Shown piece by piece: positions 1 through 11,374 of a DNA stretch of 64,000 bases (within the stretch, counting starts at the first letter, position 1; each line of letters begins with the position of its first letter). Position numbers and translations under genes: made by a program. Origin of the DNA: Podocnemis expansa (taxonomy: Eukaryota; Chordata; Testudines; Podocnemididae); assembly GCA_007922195.1 (NCBI GenBank), contig ML681990.1, forward strand, positions 38,453,557-38,517,556. The letters run 5' to 3'. Below the pieces are notes generated by a model. That model did no database searches and was not told the DNA's origin. It was given only the letters and a program-made list of their open reading frames with translations.

Positions 1-1085
1 TTACAGTTAAATAACAGTATGGATTAATGACCTACAAGTGGGTGGCCATAATAAGGCAAGGACTTTTCTGGCCTTTTACTGCCTCAACATCGGCATAGGC
101 ACTGACCAGCCCACCCAACGCGTATTTACCAATGGCTGAAAGCCATTCCTCCTTGCTAGCCAAGAGGGGTGGGCGGCAGAATGAAAAAGTCAGCTGAGAA
201 AAAAATAAACCCCCACCCCCCCACCGTGTACACTGGGGAAGTCTGGGCCCAACAGTTTAGAGCAGAAGCAGAGTAATGAACAATTATACAATAAGAAGGA
301 TGCAAAATACAAATGACTAATAAAACACCTGGCAAATTAACAACACAAAACTATGCTAGACCATAAACAACTAGATCATGAAAAGACTATATAGGATACA
401 GAGAAAATAGTAATAACTACACAAACTATGCAAAACTCAGGTAAAGAAGCTACAGTCACAGACTATATATAAATGGTACCAGGTAGAATGATTAAGAGAA
501 GGTAGGAGGCCTATATTGATTTATAATACCTGTCCCAGGACCGCGGTAGACCCCAAAGCGAGGCAGCAGACCAGCTGCAGCATCTCAGCACTTAATCGTT
601 TAGCCGGCGATCCGTGTACACCCCAAAAGGAAGGTCTCGTGGGTGGGTGCTCCCTGTCTCAGTTGGGGGCCAATCCAACCGGGTCACAACATGTCCTTTA
701 GCATTCAAGGGTGGGAGAACAACAAGCTAGCTGAGACAGGGGGTTTTAATAGAATTTTGCTCAGCCAGAGTAAAAATAGCCAATTAGGAGTGGGGTCCTG
801 GTCAGGACCAATGATAAAACTGGGACCCCAGACAATGACCCCTCCTTCGTGGTGACAGGGGTGCTGAGAAACTGTTGGGGGGAGGATAGAAACTCACCCC
901 CCTTTGTTGTAGACAGAAACTAGGGAGGAACAAACTCACACAGGAGATTGAGAGCCATCAGGGGAGATTGATACTTAACATTCTTCCCCCTTGTGCTGGA
1001 TGGCCCGGAGATGGAGGCCCATCAGGGAGAGCGATACTTAACATTTGTCCTTGAAAGCAGCATAATCCAGGGGGCAACATGTGGG
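1..1085. other. Unassigned sequence, possibly old retroelement debris
   Basis: No host exon or complete mobile element could be recognised here. The part from about 500 to 1000 is more GC-rich than its surroundings and has a texture that could be a decayed LTR or antisense retroelement leader. I could not identify terminal TG...CA ends, a target duplication or a coding domain, so this is only a suspicion. The short open frames present are not supported by any recognisable motif. Confidence 0.3.
955..1045. repeat. Imperfect 27-nt direct duplication
   Basis: Two near-identical units, at 955-982 and 1019-1045, both begin CCATCAGGG and end GATACTTAACATT, with a few differences inside. They are separated by about 36 nt. 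A local tandem duplication within the flanking sequence explains it. Confidence 0.6.
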
Positions 1086-1124
1086 GCGGGCTGGCCATCA
1101 TGGCTGCCACCTCCGCTGACATCT

Positions 1125-1640
1125 GCTAAAAGCAGGACTACTCCTACTAAATCATCCCAGCCAGGGTTTTATCTAACTGGGGCTTAAAAGTTGCCAAAGA
1201 TGGAGATTCCACCACCTCCCTAGGCAACCCGTTGCAGTGCTTCACCCTCCAAATGAGAAAGTTTTTCCTAATAACCAAGCTAGACCTCCCACTGCAGCTT
1301 GAAACCACTGCTCCTTGGTCTGGTCTCTCTCACCATTAAGCCTAGCCTAGCTACCTCTTCTTTGGAGCACCCCTTCAAGTAGTTGAAGGTAGTTATCAAC
1401 CCCTCCCTCCTCAGTCTTCTGCAGCCTAAATAAGCCAAGTTCCTTCAGTCTCTCCTTGTAAGTCATGAGCGCTGTTCCCCCTAATCACTTCCATTGCCCT
1501 CTGTTGGACTGTTTCTAATTAGTTCACATCCTCTTTTGTAGTGGCGAGCTCAAAACTAGCCACAGTATTCCAGATGTGGCCGCACCATTGCAAAATAGAG
1601 GCAATCTATTTAAATGTGTCAGAGATGAGGCCACTGAAAG
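1125..1640 (-). mobile_element. CR1 LINE fragment, antisense
   Basis: Read on the minus strand, this stretch follows the C-terminal part of CR1 ORF2. A segment meaning roughly 'glycine-leucine, leucine-glutamine-lysine-threonine' precedes the conserved stretch that says TTCAACTACTTGAAGG. The same order of segments occurs in the better preserved CR1 at 36056-38262, including the region matching 'ITTFNYLKG', the 'RKNFL' block and the segment before the 3' UTR. It is frame-broken and lacks the usual ATTCTATG terminal repeats, so it is a 5'- and 3'-incomplete old copy. Confidence 0.8.
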
Positions 1641-1866
1641 CTCCAACCAGACCATGAGGCAGTGAGCAGAAACTATGGTTGTGCCATCCCCACTTTGGAT
1701 AAAACTATGAGGCACCCCATGGTGCATGCAAGGCTCAATGGACCATACAGTCAAATGCTCAAGCTCTGGGAACATGGTGCACATGCATAAACCCTCAGTG
1801 GAATACACTAGGGCCCAACGAAGCAAATCAAAATTTGGGAGCCTTAGTCACTATGATTTTCTATGC

Positions 1867-2241
1867 CAGGGTGTCAAACTCATTTGCTATGGTGGGCCAG
1901 ATTTGACTCAAGTGTATGTCAAGTGGCCTGTACATACCATAAATCGAAATACTATAGCACTGGCGCGGCATTGCAGTGTGCTGTGTATGAGAAAATGCAC
2001 ACTACACTACCTCTCTCTTTGAAAGAGAATGTGGTCTTGTGGAGCATAGTCTCACATACCAGTGCTCTGTGATATCACAGAACCTGACATTCGTGTGGCA
2101 GTGTATAGTGCTGGGTAGCTGAGACCTCTCTCGCACTCTCTCTCTCTCTCTGTTAGGGAGTATGTGGGCCTGTGTAGCACGGTCATGGGCTGGATGGACA
2201 AAGCTGTAGTTGGCCCACAGGCTGCATGTTTGACACCTCTG
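1867..2241. mobile_element. Non-autonomous hAT element (375 bp)
   Basis: The left end begins CAGGGTGTCAAAC and the right end, reverse-complemented, begins CAGAGGTGTCAAAC, giving clear terminal inverted repeats. It is flanked by an 8-bp target duplication, ttctatgc at 1859-1866 and tcctatgc at 2242-2249 (7 of 8 match). An 8-bp duplication and CA-GGTGTCAAAC ends are hallmarks of hAT superfamily transposons. A short CT microsatellite lies inside near 2135-2152. No transposase is present. Confidence 0.85.
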
Positions 2242-2256
2242 TCCTATGCCATGGAA

Positions 2257-2522
2257 CAGCAGTTCCCAAACTGGGTTGTGACCCCCCCCCTTCCAATGGG
2301 GGGAAATCACACCAAGAAAAGCAGCTGGGGTGGGGGAGGGTCACAGCAATCTCTAATACAAGGGCATCATTTTACGTCTCACAGCATGACTTTGCATGTA
2401 TGAGGCATGTGCGGTCACACTGACCAAAGAGGAAATTGTCATCCTTCATGCTGGCTGAGGTCCTGGCAGGAAATACTGCATTAAAATGGGAGCATGATGA
2501 CAAAAATTTTGAGAACCCCCTG
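2257..2522. mobile_element. Probable non-autonomous hAT element (266 bp)
   Basis: The left end CAGCAGTTCCCAAAC pairs with a right end whose reverse complement is CAGGGGGTTCTCAAAA. Both resemble hAT ends of the CAGTGGTTCTCAA type. The flanking octamers, ccatggaa and ctacagaa, agree at only 5 of 8 positions, so the target duplication is poorly preserved and the call is weaker than for the neighbouring element. Confidence 0.55.
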
Positions 2523-2782
2523 CTACAGAAAGTCCAAAGTACCTAGCAACAATTGGGCCACACTGTGAATTATATACATACATTCTGGCAGGATGGTATA
2601 CTACTGTGCTTACCACCTGCCTATGTTTCTCCTTCATCAGGACACCTCACAAAGTTTACAGTCACCGTCTCAGCCCAGGCCCCATCTCAAAATTTACAGT
2701 CACCTTCTCATGCTTCATCAGTCTGGCAACAAAGCTTATCAGACCATGAACTAAAAAAGTTGAAAAGCAAACAAACGCTTTC

Positions 2783-3100
2783 AAAGAGGCAGTCTAGTGC
2801 AGCAAAACAAATGAGGAGTCCTGTGTTTTACCCATTACAATAACTGATTTGCCTACATCTTCCTCTGCATGCTGTTCCCCAATATCTGACTCTTTACTAC
2901 TTTGATTTGCCATTACAGTGCAACTTGATCCTATGCCTTACACTTCTCTGCATTTATTTTCCTCCCATTCTGTAAGTTCCCCCATCTTCAAAACCTCTAA
3001 CAAAGTGGGATTTCTTTCCCCTCCCACGAAAGTGCATGCAATAAATAAATTTGTCAGTCTTTAAGTGCCACAGGACTCCTACTTTGTTGTCCAGAATCCT
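2783..3100 (-). repeat. Fold-back repeat with SINE-like inverted arms, copy A
   Basis: The minus strand reads as one arm (containing the motif AAGACTGACAAATTTATT and a CCCACTTTGT block), a core of about 170 bp, and then a truncated arm in the opposite orientation at 2783-2826. The core, which includes AACTTACAGAATGGGAGGA and GGGGAACAGCAT, matches the core of the copy at 55160-55627 in the same order. No coding capacity is seen. The arms look like a tRNA-type SINE head, but the recurring inverted arrangement suggests one composite unit. Confidence 0.7.
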
Positions 3101-3205
3101 CCATCAGTTTCAGCTCTACAGGCGCCTGCCTTTGGATTCCCTAGCTACATGTCTCAGCCACATTACCATCCCTGACGTTTCTGGTCATCTTTCACCATCC
3201 CATTT

Positions 3206-3254
3206 CCCCCCTCCCCCCCCCCCCCCCCCCCCCCCCCCCCGCGGGGGGGGGGGC
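3206..3254. repeat. Poly-C tract followed by poly-G tract
   Basis: A C-run of almost 30 residues, interrupted by one T near its start, is followed at once by GCG and then a run of ten or more G. The two tracts can pair into a hairpin and are individually able to form quadruplex or i-motif structures. This kind of junction is also a common place for assembly error. Confidence 0.9.
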
Positions 3255-3259
3255 ATAGC

Positions 3260-5240
3260 TCTGGCACTGTCAACTCAGGGGCAAGGCATCCTAGTACAGC
3301 TTGCTATGTAAGATGCATGCATCCTGCAAAGTCAAAAAGCTACAAACCAGTCTTTAGCGTAAAATGACGGACTGATGGCAGGGCCAACAAGGACAGGAGC
3401 CATAGCACATGCATAGCATCCCCAGGCCCCACTGGGGGGGACGGGGGACAGGAGGTATCAGGGGAGCAACCACGGTGCCAGGAGACCTACATAGAACATT
3501 GACTGGGCGCACATCCCAGGGATTGCTGACCCATGCACTAGAGTACATATGGTTTTTGTTTTTTCCCCTGCTGGTAGTCTAGCTGTCAGCCCTGGGCACT
3601 GGATGTGGTCATCTGCATTTACTGGGGCTGGTACCTGTACGGCTTACTATTGGGAGCTGATCTATAGATCCCCAGAGACCTTAAATCCTTCAGGAAATGG
3701 AGCACTATGTCTGGTCTCCAACTGAAGTGTTCCAGTCCCTCAACATGCAGGTCCTCCACAGTAGCTTGGCCATCTCATGGGATGTCTCACATCTGAAGCC
3801 CGCGTCCTGCTGATGTCTTAGGCCCTTTCACCTTAGCTGTGTGTAGTGACAGGGTGTGGGCTCTAAGCTGGATAGTGAGGGCATCCTACTCATCTTCTGG
3901 TGTGTAGAACCAGAACAGTCACAACCAGCCCACCAGAAACAGAGGGGCAGAGCAGGGAGCATAAAGGGGGAGCCCAACAGCTAAGTTGGAGTACAGCAGC
4001 CAGAGGTGAAGCATATCTCCCCAGCACTGCTGGAGCTGAAGCCTGAATGATACACATAGTACAACAAGGAGTCACTGTCGCCCTCCATCTACCCCAACAA
4101 TGACCCCAAAAACCCAGTTGTGCCACTCCCCTCCCAGAATCTGGTCTGGTGCACTGCTGTGCCGCCCTAGTTACCCACTCCTGGCAGCTGCTCTACCCTG
4201 CTTCACTAGGTGGACCCCCTACGCATGAGTCAGTCAACACCAGCCTCCTATTGCTAACCAGTCCCAAGCAATAGATGTGTGCTCTCTAGTCACTCAGGGG
4301 ACGGTTTCCCAGCAAGCCCCCTACCCCCAGATGCCACACTGGGAACTTCCATACCACAGGGCTCAGGTTCCCCCCCCCATCACTGGAGACTCATATACTC
4401 TGGTCTGTCTAGAGGTGCAACAGCAAGGGGGTGTGCCCTCCATTCCAAACAGGGCAGGGTGGCCCCAACGTCTTAATGAATGCCTTTACTGGAATTCAAT
4501 TTTGCTGTGGCCATCCACACCCAAGTTTCTGAAACAATCAGGATCCTCAGTTTGGATGGGCACAGAAGGGCTACAAGCCCACTAGGGGGCACCCCATATG
4601 TCATCTCCATATGTTTGGAAGTGGGGGAGGTATGTCCAGGTTTCGGCCTGGCTTTTTAGCCAGTTCAAGGAACTCTTCATTAACCATGATAGCTATTCTG
4701 ACTGGTGTCGTGGCAGTCAAAATATTGAAAAGTTAGGGAGACTTAACATGTACCAGTTAGTCTACGTGGCCAGTGTCTCTGATACAGAAAGGTGATGTTG
4801 CAAAACTCTAAAGTAATCAATTACCAGTGCAGTGCAGGCATCACCGCTTCCTTTGGTGATGAGGATGGCTCCTTGAGTGGAGCAGTTGTAACTCTTCCAA
4901 AATGTCTTGCTCCTCAGGAGCCATAGCCAAGTACATGTAGACAGACTGGCTAACAAGGCCACCAAGGAGTAATATCTCTTTCTGGAAGCACAGGACAGAG
5001 ATCTGCTTCTGGATATGTGACACGAAAGGCTCCACTGAGGGCAATATGTCTACTGTGGCATGCCAAAAGGGTATAAATGGGTCTAATTAAGTTGACCTTT
5101 TCCATCTGAGATAGGGCTCTGAAATAGAAGGCCCGCCTGATGCGGGATCACTGTTTGACACCAGTGATGCGGAATAAGTCAGTGATTTTTGCGCGTGTGG
5201 TCGACGCTAGTTCCCCTTTGTAGCTGAATGCATCTCTGTA
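3260..5240. other. Unassigned sequence, no recognisable gene
   Basis: I see no mobile-element ends, conserved exon or RNA gene that I can defend. Open frames here are short and without recognisable motifs. GC content fluctuates, which fits a mixture of old unidentified repeats. Confidence 0.35.
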
Positions 5241-5244
5241 TTCA

Positions 5245-5560
5245 TACCCTACACACGATGCTAATGCTATGTGTTCAAACTATGCTTTTTGAGCTATCAT
5301 TTCAAAATTTGTAACTCACTGGGCAATAATCCCATGATGCAATGTGTAGCAACACTGTATGTAAAGTTAGTAAAACCAGATGAAATTTTGATTGAAATGT
5401 GGTGAACAGACAAGTCTGGGCAGGCAGTAAAACTGTTTCCCAAAGACAAAGGAAAGCTGATGCCTCTAGTGAAGTGTTAACAAAGTTGATCGGAAATTAC
5501 CAGTCAAATAGCCCTTCACTGACAATGGAGGGGAGGGGGGTCTGGAAGAGATCTTCATTT
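5245..5560 (+). mobile_element. Possible ERV LTR relic
   Basis: The block containing GCTATCATTTCAAAATT, followed by a TGTAGCAACACTGTATGTAAAG segment in two parts, resembles in order the first 180 bp of the solo LTR at 39615, which has GGTATCATTTGAAAAG and GTGACACTATATATGAAG. Neither end nor a target duplication is visible, so this is a tentative assignment. Confidence 0.35.
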
Positions 5561-5724
5561 TAACAAACAATAACATGGAACCTCTTTCGCTATGAGACTG
5601 TATAGTGCTAGCCTCACAGTGGAAAGGAAGTTTATTTAGTGGTGTCCATCAGAAAAATGCATTTTTGAAGGATGACTGGTATATAAAATTGAGGGCCAAA
5701 AGCAGCCCAGCAATGAGCTTTCTT

Positions 5725-5925
5725 CTTCTTTGAGTGCTACTCATATACATTCTTATTCAGGTGTGTATATGCCATGGGGCATGGTCATCTGGATGCTTTT
5801 TTGCCCTAGGCTGTCCCTGTAGGGTCAGTCACCAATGCCACCTTGAACCTCCGCTTCAGCACAATATATAGGTGGCACTGACCCTGACCCCCCTCCCCCC
5901 CCAACCTTTGGTTCCTTCGTTTCAC
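5725..5925 (+). mobile_element. DIRS-type terminal repeat, forward copy
   Basis: The segment starts with a TTCTTCTTTGAGTGCT motif, followed by a 'CATTCTTATTCAGGTGTG' block and a leader ending shortly before the gag-like gene. The same order of blocks (TTCTT-GAGTGCT, then CATTCC-A-TAGGTG, then a leader that mentions GTCACC) occurs at 30955-31290 and at 63790-64000. DIRS retrotransposons end in inverted repeats rather than LTRs, and this looks like their 5' terminus. Confidence 0.6.
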
Positions 5926-5929
5926 CTGA

Positions 5930-8230
5930 GTGACAGGCCTGGAACTACTTGCCCTTGCATACTTGCAGGTGCCTGTCTCCCTGTCATTTTTTTCTCCTGT
6001 TATGCTGAATACTAACCAGTTATTCTACCACCTGGACACTTTGTCTTCCTCCAAGATTTGGACTGTGTTGGAGAATTTCTCTGTTTTTCACCCTTCCATG
6101 AACACACATGGAACCGGCATGATCTTGGCCATGCCCAGCTTCAAACCCTGTGCCACCTGCAGTAAGGCCTTCTCAATCATCCACCTCCATGAGGAGTGCC
6201 TGAGGTGCTTTGGTGAAGGACACAGGACCAGCAAATGTCATAGTTGTTGGTCCTTTAAGCCAAGCACACAGAAGGAGCAAAGAGCCGTCTCCGCTCCATG
6301 ACAATGGAAGCACCCCTCTGCCCGGCCTCTGAGCTGACCACTGTACTGACCACATAGACAGCCCCAGCGCAGAAAGTGCAGTCTGCACTGGCCCCTCCTT
6401 GGCACAGATCACCATTGGGGAAAGTGAAACAGTCCCATGCTAGATCAGAAGCTACACCAAAGGCCCAAACATTGGGGGGGCACGGAGCGAGAGCCTTGTC
6501 ACCAACACCAGTTGGGACCCCTGGCACAAGCACACGGAGCATCCCCAACCATAGCCCCAAAGCCCCAGGTACTCCCAGTTCCATCCACATCAGAGGCTTT
6601 TGAAGCAGCAAGAGTGCTGCTACAGCTACTGACTCCTCCACCAAACTGTGTGGTCACTTTGAGGGGTAAACCTCCCCTGTCTTCGAGGGCATGGCCCAAA
6701 CCCCAGGATGAGTTCAGCCCACCCCCACCCCCACCCCCAATGCAGCAAGAGTCTGTGCAGGGCATGAGTTGGCAGCATGGGAGCTCATCCCAAGATCAGA
6801 CATCAACACCCCTTTCCCTGCTGGACCACTCCGGAGATACCCAGCACAGCTGCTCCCCACCGCTGGCACAGCATGCCTTAGCACCACTGGGTTTGCTGTC
6901 CAAAGCAGGGGAAGGTCAGACTCCTCTCCAATTTTCCCCTGGTGACTCATCTCAGGACCAGTCTTCAGCACCATCGCCACAGCCCCACCACACCAGATCC
7001 CACTCTTGATCATCAGAGGGATCCGACACCTGACACTAGCACCACAGCTCATCGACACCGCCTTTTCCGGCACCAGCTACAGGGTACCTCAGCAGATAAA
7101 CATAGAAGGAAGCAGTCCTCTTCAACATCAGGCACAGGGAACTCTGATCATGGACGTCAGTTTCCCCACCATCGGCACGGTGATCACCAACCAGGGAGAC
7201 CAGTGGTGCCGGAGTGCAAGAGAGGCTGATCCCTGCACAGGGACCAACACGGAAGAGTGGACTGCTCCCCTGCACAGGGAAGGAAATCATCTCCAACACA
7301 GGCCCTGGCACCTCAGACCTGGACTGCACAGTGGGACAACTGGGGATCCTGGGACTCGGATCTGGGAGAGGGCCCCTTGGGCATGGGAAGCAATAACTCC
7401 AGGGTCCTGTCCTCATCTTTCCCAGATGAAGTGGCATACCAAAAGTCCCTCTCACTCAGGGGGTACCCCAAGGCACATCAGAAGCTCCTGAAGTGTGTGG
7501 CCGCCAAGCTTGACCTTCCCATCAAGGTTGTGAGGGAGGACTTTGACCCCCTGTTTGATGTGTGTGAGTCCACCCCACTAGCCAGGGAGACTGTCCCTAT
7601 GCATGGTGACTGCCCTATGTCCTAAAAATTGCCCACGCCCATTGGTAAACCCCATCCTCAGTTCCTCCACTATCCAAGGGGACTGATATGAAATACTATG
7701 TCCATGCGGACAAATTTAGTTACCTGTTCACCCATCCCATGCTTGGATCCCTAGTTGTGGATGCGGTAAACCAGTGAGAATGACAAGGCCAAGAGACTGG
7801 ACTTATTTGGGCATAAGATTTATTCCACTACAGCCTTACAATTATGCATAGTGAACCAGCAAGCCTTGATGGGCAGGTAGAGCTTCAATCTCTGGAGGTC
7901 CATGCAGAAGTTTTGGGACCTCATTCCCTCCAACCACAGTACCAACTATGACACCTTCATGGAGGAGGGCCTGATGGCAGCATGTGCAACCCTCCTTTCT
8001 TCATGGGACACTACAGACAGGGCCAGCAGGGTGGCCTCAGTTATCACTATGCACTGGGTGGTGTGGGTACAGGTGATAAGGGTCATGTCCCATTGGGGAA
8101 CCAGGTCCCAAAATGGGGGAAAAAGGCCTCCCCAGACCTTCGAAATATGGGGATGCCCTGTGTGTGGAAAACAACATTCCGCCTTTTAGTGGGGGATGAA
8201 AAGTTGATGTTGTCACTAGGTATAACTTGA
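5930..8230 (+). pseudogene. DIRS-type retrotransposon gag-like gene, degenerate
   Basis: The N-terminal part (6142-6260) holds a cysteine/histidine-rich segment: CATC, then HEECLRCFGEGH and KCHSC, like a zinc-binding knuckle. A proline- and serine-rich stretch follows, broken between frames. The C-terminal part (7395-8060) has the diagnostic blocks YLFTHPMLGSLVVDAVNQ and AKRLDLFGHKIYSTTALQL, typical of DIRS1-like gag proteins. This is the domain family from which the C-terminal region of mammalian LAP2-alpha was co-opted. Several frameshifts and stops (for example after VNQ) show it is dead. The same domain occurs on the other strand at 10547-11374. Confidence 0.75.
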
Positions 8231-8235
8231 CATAC

Positions 8236-8810
8236 AAGAAGGCCTAGCTTCCTGTTTCAGGTGTAGCACAGAGTCCAAGATTGCTTGCAGAGGAAATTTT
8301 GTGGGTGAAATATTTTGATGAGCCACTCAGCAGATGAAGCACTTCACTTGGCTAAGAAGGATGGCCCGGTGCAATGTTTCTTGCTCTGCAATAGGCTCCT
8401 CTGCGCCTAGGCCAAGCAGTGTCACTCTGCACTACTTGACCATGAAGCAACCATGCTGTCAGATGCAGGGAGGCCAGGTGCAATTGGAGCAGCTGACTCT
8501 AGTCTTGGAAGTAAAGGTCTGGTCATAGTGGATGCAGCTGAGAGCAGATCACTGGTACTTGTAACAGCATTATGAAGCAATACTGTTGAGGCCACACCAT
8601 GACATCCACGATAACCCGTACTTCATCTTTCTTGATTATCACAAACACTCTGTGCATTAAACGTATGGGGGGAAAGCATATATGAGGCTAACTGTCTGTG
8701 ACAGGAGAAAGACATCATTCAGGGAAGCATTGCCAGGACCAGAGAGGGAACAGAATTGATCAAACTTCTTGTTCTCCCTGACTGCAAGAGGTCTACTCAA
8801 GAAGTTCCCC
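8236..8810 (-). mobile_element. Probable DIRS-derived sequence, domain not resolved
   Basis: This lies between the end of the forward gag-like remnant and the reverse RNase H remnant. Its texture (TCTTTCTTGATTATCACAAA and similar) and position suggest it continues the reverse copy downstream of RNase H. I could not identify tyrosine-recombinase or methyltransferase motifs. The junction between the two opposing remnants must lie here, but I cannot place it exactly. Confidence 0.4.
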
Positions 8811-8814
8811 ACCT

Positions 8815-10300
8815 TCAGAAGATACAGTCAGCCACCTCTGGGTATAGCAACCACTTGTGGTGAGAGCAAAAGGATCTGCTAAGGCAACCAATTGATGCAT
8901 TCTTGATCCCCAGAGCTATGCCACTTCCAGTTGAATGTTGTGGCTCATGCAGAGATCTTACAAGCCCAAGGCCCCCTGACAAAGGGCCCCACAGCCTATT
9001 GATGTAATCCATTGCAATCACATTGTGAGAACAAGCGTAACTTTGCTGGAGAGGTGGGGCAAGAACACCTTGTAGACTAGTTGAACTGCTATGAGTTCTC
9101 CAACACTGACGTGCAGAACTAGCCCATCTTTGGTCCAGAGAGCTTGGGCCTGCAGCACACTTTGGTGGGCTCCTCATCCTAGTTCTGAGGCATTTGAAAC
9201 CAAAGATAAAGTTGGCTATGGGGCCATGAATAAAACTCTTTCCAGTACATTCCATAGGTTCGTCCACCATGACACAGAGGTAAGTATCTGAGTGGGACCC
9301 AAGAGTGTCCTGTCTACAGACTGGATAGAAAGGAAACCATCTCCAGCCATACTTTCAAAAATCTGAGGTTCAGCCTGGCACACCAAACCGTATAAGTACA
9401 AGCCATCATGTTACACAGTAGACTGAGGCACACCATTGTCATTGTGAGGGGTTAAGGCCAATAGTTATGCGCTCTGACATTAGCAGGAATCTAGCCTTTG
9501 GCAGGAGAGCTTTGGCCTGCGTAGAGTCTAGAACCACACCAATAAACTCTATCCTTCAAATAGGTGCGAGTATTGACTTCTGTTCATTTATTAGCAGGCC
9601 CAGTGACACAAAAGTATCCCTTACAACCTTATCCTATGTTGGACTTGTGCTCTCGACCAGCCATGAATGAACCATTTGCCTAGGTAAGGGAAGATGTGCA
9701 CACCTCTGCACTGAGGTGTGCTGCCACTACTGCCATGCAGTTGATGAATACATGCAGTGCAACCAACAGGTCAAATGGGAGTATTGAAAATTGGTAGTGT
9801 TATGTGCCCAACGCAAATTGTAAGAACCTCATGTGGCCCGAGATGCTGGAGATATAAAAACAGGTATCCTTCAGCTCAAGGGCAGCATGCCTCTGGATCC
9901 AGAGAAGAGATGAATGGCTGCCAGGAAGACCATGCAAAACTTCAACTTCCTGAGGAATTTGTCCAGGTCGCACAGGCTCAAGATAGATCTTAATCCCTCT
10001 TTTGTCTTTGGGATAAGAAAGTATCAAAAGTAGAAGCCTCTTCACCTCAGTTCTTAAGGGACCTCTTCCATAACACTCTTAACAATAGGGCCTGCCTCTC
10101 CAGTAGGTCGAGTTTCTCATCTGTGGAGTCCCTAAAGAGAGACAGAGAATGAGGATGGGAGTGCAAATGAACTGAAGGGTGTAACCAGTAGCCACCATTC
10201 TTAGTTCCCAGTGTGGTCTGATGTTTTGCTGCCCAGGCTGGGAGGAAAGAGGCAAAACAAGAGGAGAACAATCAGGAATCTGGATCTCAGGTAGCATCTA
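8815..10300 (-). pseudogene. DIRS-type reverse transcriptase and RNase H, degenerate
   Basis: Read on the minus strand, about 10080-9995 gives a RT-like block (GFYF-YFLIPKTKEGLRSIL) followed by LRKLKFCMV. Near 9720-9670 comes HIFPYLGKWF, which aligns with the catalytic YLDD box of DIRS RTs, the two aspartates being lost to GK. Downstream, 9030-8815 shows NVIAMDYINRLWG, then CLSRSF and HHKWLLYPEV, matching the RNase H region (TDN-YIN-GG, then a terminal LSR and HEW). Many frameshifts and stops are present. It is downstream of and co-oriented with the gag remnant at 10547-11374, so both derive from one element. Confidence 0.75.
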
Positions 10301-10546
10301 GTAGGTTGCGCCAGGCTGCACCTTCAAAACCTTGATTTCCCTCCTCTCAGGGGTCAAAAATCAGGCCCACCTCTGGACAGATACTGGGGAAGGGTCCTGA
10401 TGATCCTTATAGTATCTATTCTTTTCTAGTAGAGCTCCCCCCTCAGTACCGTCCCCTGGACCACAGTTGCTGCTAATTCCTAAAGTGCCTTGTTGCCAAG
10501 GGTGGGGTATAAAATCTCAAGAAACGTAGAATAGCCCCTGAATCCT

Positions 10547-11374
10547 TTAACCCATGCAGGAAAACAAGGCTGAGCTGTCAAAGGAAACGTCCTGAATAGA
10601 GTGCTGAACCTCTGAAAAGAGACCAGATGAGTGGAGCCAAGACACTCTCCGCACTGATATCATGAAATCCATTGACCATACTGTGGAATTAACTGCATCT
10701 AATGCCATTTGTAGGGAGGCTCTAGTCACTATCCTTTCTTCCTTCAGGCTCATCTCGAACTCCTGCTTGGAGGCCTGTGGGAGGGAGTCAGTAAATTTTA
10801 CCAGTGACTGCCAGATGTTAAAATGGTACTATCCCAACAACGCTCGCTGGTTGGCTACCCCAAGCTGTAGACATGCTATTAAATAAACTTTTTGTTTAAA
10901 TAAATCCAGTTTCTTGGCCTCTTTGTTTTTTGGGGTCAGATTCATCTGGCCTTGTCTTTTAAACACATTGTAAACCATGACCACCAGAGTTTCCAAAGAG
11001 AGGTGTGTGTAGAAGTACTCAAATCCCTTAGATGGCTTACAATACTTCTCTGCCTTGGCCAGTTTTAGTACTCCTACTTTTACCATGAGAACCCCTTGGA
11101 TAGTGTTACAGATGCCAAAGAGTTTGTTTGCTGGCTTCTCAAGCTCTTTTATCTTGGGGCTTGACTTAGCAGCCAGACATTTTAGCAACTACTAATGCAG
11201 CCTAGAGACATCTAATAGGAGAGTGTGGGAGGGGGCCTGCTCATCAGGCAAAGTGGCCGATGAGGCTGGCAATTGTTGGGAGGCCATATCCTCTACCCTG
11301 ATCAGGGTATCCCTGATAAGAGTGTCCAGTTGTGTCTTGTCTTTGTCGGAACCCACATCCAAGTTCAGTGCCAA
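10547..11374 (-). pseudogene. DIRS-type gag-like gene, reverse copy, degenerate
   Basis: The minus strand encodes FEYFYTHLSLETLVV, then NKEAKKLDLFKQKVYL and LQLGVANQRALLG at 11080-10830. Further downstream (10720-10550) are RASLQMALDAVNS, RRVSWLHSSGL and EVQHSIQDVSFD. This order is that of the DIRS1-like gag/LAP2-alpha C-terminal domain, and its first half parallels the forward remnant at 7395-8060. The frame is broken between the two blocks. An N-terminal cysteine knuckle was not found upstream, so the 5' end of the gene is missing or too diverged. Confidence 0.75.

Noticed and set aside
4762..5044. Overlapping minus-strand frames with a possible retroviral look
   Set aside because: I could not identify any conserved residue pattern, and both frames overlap the same bases. 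Left as unassigned.
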